From: Pacificibacter marinus
GTDB lineage: Bacteria; Pseudomonadota; Alphaproteobacteria; Rhodobacterales; Rhodobacteraceae
Reading direction: 5' to 3'
NCBI RefSeq assembly: GCF_018860505.1
Contig: NZ_JAHKPU010000019.1
Location: 375,773 to 439,772, forward strand
Length of the DNA: 64,000 nucleotides
Shown: positions 62,586 to 64,000 of the stretch, in pieces
Numbering within the stretch: position 1 is the first letter of the stretch
Layout of the letters: every line of letters begins with the position of its first letter
Notes under the pieces: generated by a model
The model's database searches: none
What the model saw: only the letters and a program-made list of their open reading frames with translations
What the model was told of the DNA's origin: nothing
Made by a program: the position numbers and the translations under genes

Positions 62586-63460
62586 TGCGACAACCCTTTG
62601 CTTTTGTTGGCATTCAAAGCGATCACGATGATGACCGAGACGACAAATATGATCGACACAGACAAGGCCGAGCCATAGCCTGCGTTGTCTTGCAAAAAGT
62701 AGCGTTGAAAGATGGTAAAGCTGACCACTTCTGTCGATGTCCCCGGCCCCCCTCCTGTCAGTAAGAACACTTCGTCAAAGATTTTTGAGGCCATGACAGC
62801 GCGGAACAAAAAGGTCATGAAAATAGCAGGGTACAACAACGGCAACGTCACTTTACGGAACTCTTGCCATGCGGTTGCACCGTCAATTTTGGCCGCTTCT
62901 GAGACATCGCGGGGCAAAGATTCCACAGCCGCCAGCAGTAGCAAAAACGCAAATGGCATCCAGTGCCATACGTCCACAACAATCACCGCCGCCAGCGCGG
63001 TGCTTGAGGAGCCGAGCCAATCATGCCCCGACAGGCCAATGGTCTCCAAAACCAAATTGAAAATCCCAAATTCGGAATTGTACATCAGTCGCCAGATCGC
63101 GCCGATAACGATACCAGGTATAAGCAGCGGCAGAATAATCAGTGCGCGAAACGGGCGGCTTTTATCCCCGACAGATGAGCAAGCCAGTGCCAAGCCAAGG
63201 CCGATAACGACCTGAGCCGTCGTGGCCACCAAAACCACAATGATCGTGTTGAACACACCTGCTTTGAACAGGGGGTCGTCGCCGATGGCCACGTAATTAT
63301 CAACACCCACCCAGTCCATTTGCTTGGTGCCACCAAGCCATGAAATTTCATGAAAACTGACGATGAAAAGATTGATAACCGGTAGCAAGGCGAGAAACGC
63401 AAAGATCAACACCGCAGGGGTCAGGGATAGAACTTTCCCGAGGGAATTATGATGGGCCAT
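62582..63460 (-). CDS. Carbohydrate ABC transporter permease (MalF/UgpA type)
   Basis: The 292-residue permease has an N-terminal membrane segment (about 14-34) followed by a periplasmic loop, then further segments and the EAA loop DVSEAAKIDGATAWQEFRKVTLPLL. It pairs with the MalG-type permease encoded immediately downstream with a 4-bp overlap. The binding-protein gene lies 162 bp upstream, separated by hairpins that should reduce permease expression relative to the binding protein. Confidence 0.93.
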   Translation of the reverse strand: MAHHNSLGKVLSLTPAVLIFAFLALLPVINLFIVSFHEISWLGGTKQMDWVGVDNYVAIGDDPLFKAGVFNTIIVVLVATTAQVVIGLGLALACSSVGDKSRPFRALIILPLLIPGIVIGAIWRLMYNSEFGIFNLVLETIGLSGHDWLGSSSTALAAVIVVDVWHWMPFAFLLLLAAVESLPRDVSEAAKIDGATAWQEFRKVTLPLLYPAIFMTFLFRAVMASKIFDEVFLLTGGGPGTSTEVVSFTIFQRYFLQDNAGYGSALSVSIIFVVSVIIVIALNANKSKGLSQ

Positions 63461-63498
63461 GGGGTAACGGCTGCTCCGTGAAAAAGGAATGGGATGAT

Positions 63499-63524
63499 AT
63501 GATGCAAGGATCCCCCTGCATCAT
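63499..63524 (-). other. Intra-operon hairpin before permease genes
   Basis: ATGATGCA and TGCATCAT form an 8-bp stem with a 10-nt loop in the gap between binding-protein and permease genes. Confidence 0.45.
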
Positions 63525-63575
63525 TTGACACACCACTGAATTGGTAAAATTGTATAGACCATCTTGGCCAAAATT

Positions 63576-63606
63576 ATGGGGCGCAGCACTGTGTTCCACG
63601 CCCCAT
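63576..63606 (-). other. Hairpin after binding-protein gene
   Basis: ATGGGGCG and CGCCCCAT form an 8-bp stem about 17 bp beyond the binding-protein stop. It has no T-run and likely stabilises the upstream message. Confidence 0.5.
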
Positions 63607-63622
63607 AGACAGTGATGAAACG

Positions 63623-64000
63623 TTACTTGAGATCAGGAAGGCGTCCCGTTTCATACCCTGCATCTGCAAGGATTTTCTCAAGATCGGCTGCCATAGAATT
63701 GAGCGCATCCACGACTGAGATTTCACCAGCAACGGCACGGTTCAAACCAAGCTCCATAACGGCGGCCAGTTCGGCACCCTCGGGAATGGTCCACATGCCT
63801 TTCGCCAAAGGCGAGGCCACGCGCATCGCTTGCATGTAACGGTTTTCAGGACGCTCAGCGAAATCAGATTCATAAGCTGCCGCAGACACCGGCGCACCAC
63901 CAAGTTCGGCGTAGTGAACTTGTGTTTCTGGCTGCTGGAACCAATCTAGGAAAGCGAGGGCTGCCTCTTTGTTTGCGTCTGGAATGTTTTTCGGAATGCC
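63623..64000 (-). CDS. Sugar ABC transporter substrate-binding protein, C-terminal part
   Basis: The frame is open from the right edge of the window to the stop at 63623, giving the last 125 residues of a family 1 solute-binding protein. Visible features are IPKNIPDANKEAALAFLDWF, the typical C-terminal lobe helix, YAELGGAPVSAAAY, and the terminal helix ADLEKILADAGY. The N-terminal part with the signal peptide lies outside. It is the first visible gene of the minus-strand sugar operon. Confidence 0.9.
   Translation of the reverse strand, partial: GIPKNIPDANKEAALAFLDWFQQPETQVHYAELGGAPVSAAAYESDFAERPENRYMQAMRVASPLAKGMWTIPEGAELAAVMELGLNRAVAGEISVVDALNSMAADLEKILADAGYETGRLPDLK

Overview
The window is 64 kb of a marine Rhodobacteraceae (Roseobacter-clade alphaproteobacterium) chromosome. 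Support comes from the family content: DUF2842 beside purA, a phaZ/phaC/phaP/phaR cluster, the UPF0262/hisD/murA run, SdhE, the PhyR-NepR-EcfG stress switch, and two tRNAs with encoded CCA. Coding density is high. I see no insertion sequence, prophage, CRISPR array, rRNA operon or replication origin.

Layout. 1-9.2 kb: an acidic protein cut by the window start, DUF2842, purA, ada, an acetyltransferase, secG, pyrG, a PaiB-like protein and a divergent Lrp/LysE-exporter pair. 9.3-16.6 kb: ppk2, a TerB-like protein, a four-gene polar amino acid ABC importer, a DegT-type aminotransferase and a LysR regulator. 16.7-21.3 kb: the polyhydroxyalkanoate (PHA) cluster, with candidate PhaR operators and a C-rich hairpin RNA in the phasin 3' region. 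21.3-25.3 kb: two alpha/beta hydrolases and thrS. 25.4-27.9 kb: a bufferin-type copper metallophore operon (bufA1, DUF692/MNIO bufB, DUF2063 bufC, DoxX). 27.9-40.6 kb: small metabolic and envelope genes, cspA, thyA-folA, sdhE, an aminotransferase, a MATE pump, two small lipoproteins, an aldo/keto reductase and metG. 40.8-47.9 kb: tRNA-Thr, murA, hisD, infA, maf, an RNase E/G, yacG and tRNA-Phe. 48-56 kb: a general stress response island. 56.5-64 kb: a minus-strand sugar catabolic operon with an ABC importer, a DUF4432 epimerase-like protein, a cytoplasmic Cys-type sulfatase and an AldA-type aldehyde dehydrogenase, running off the right edge.

How the parts work together. In the stress island a perfect 13-bp inverted repeat between phyR and nepR-ecfG carries an EcfG-type promoter on each strand. 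At least four further EcfG-type promoters stand before exoD-like, PRC-barrel, DUF1328 and DUF883/holin genes, so regulator and targets are neighbours. Two hairpins that present C-rich anti-Shine-Dalgarno-like loops lie downstream of the phasin and DUF1328 genes and resemble the CcsR/cuckoo RNAs known in Rhodobacteraceae, but in different gene contexts. Functional calls rest on sequence motifs and family knowledge; no search was run.
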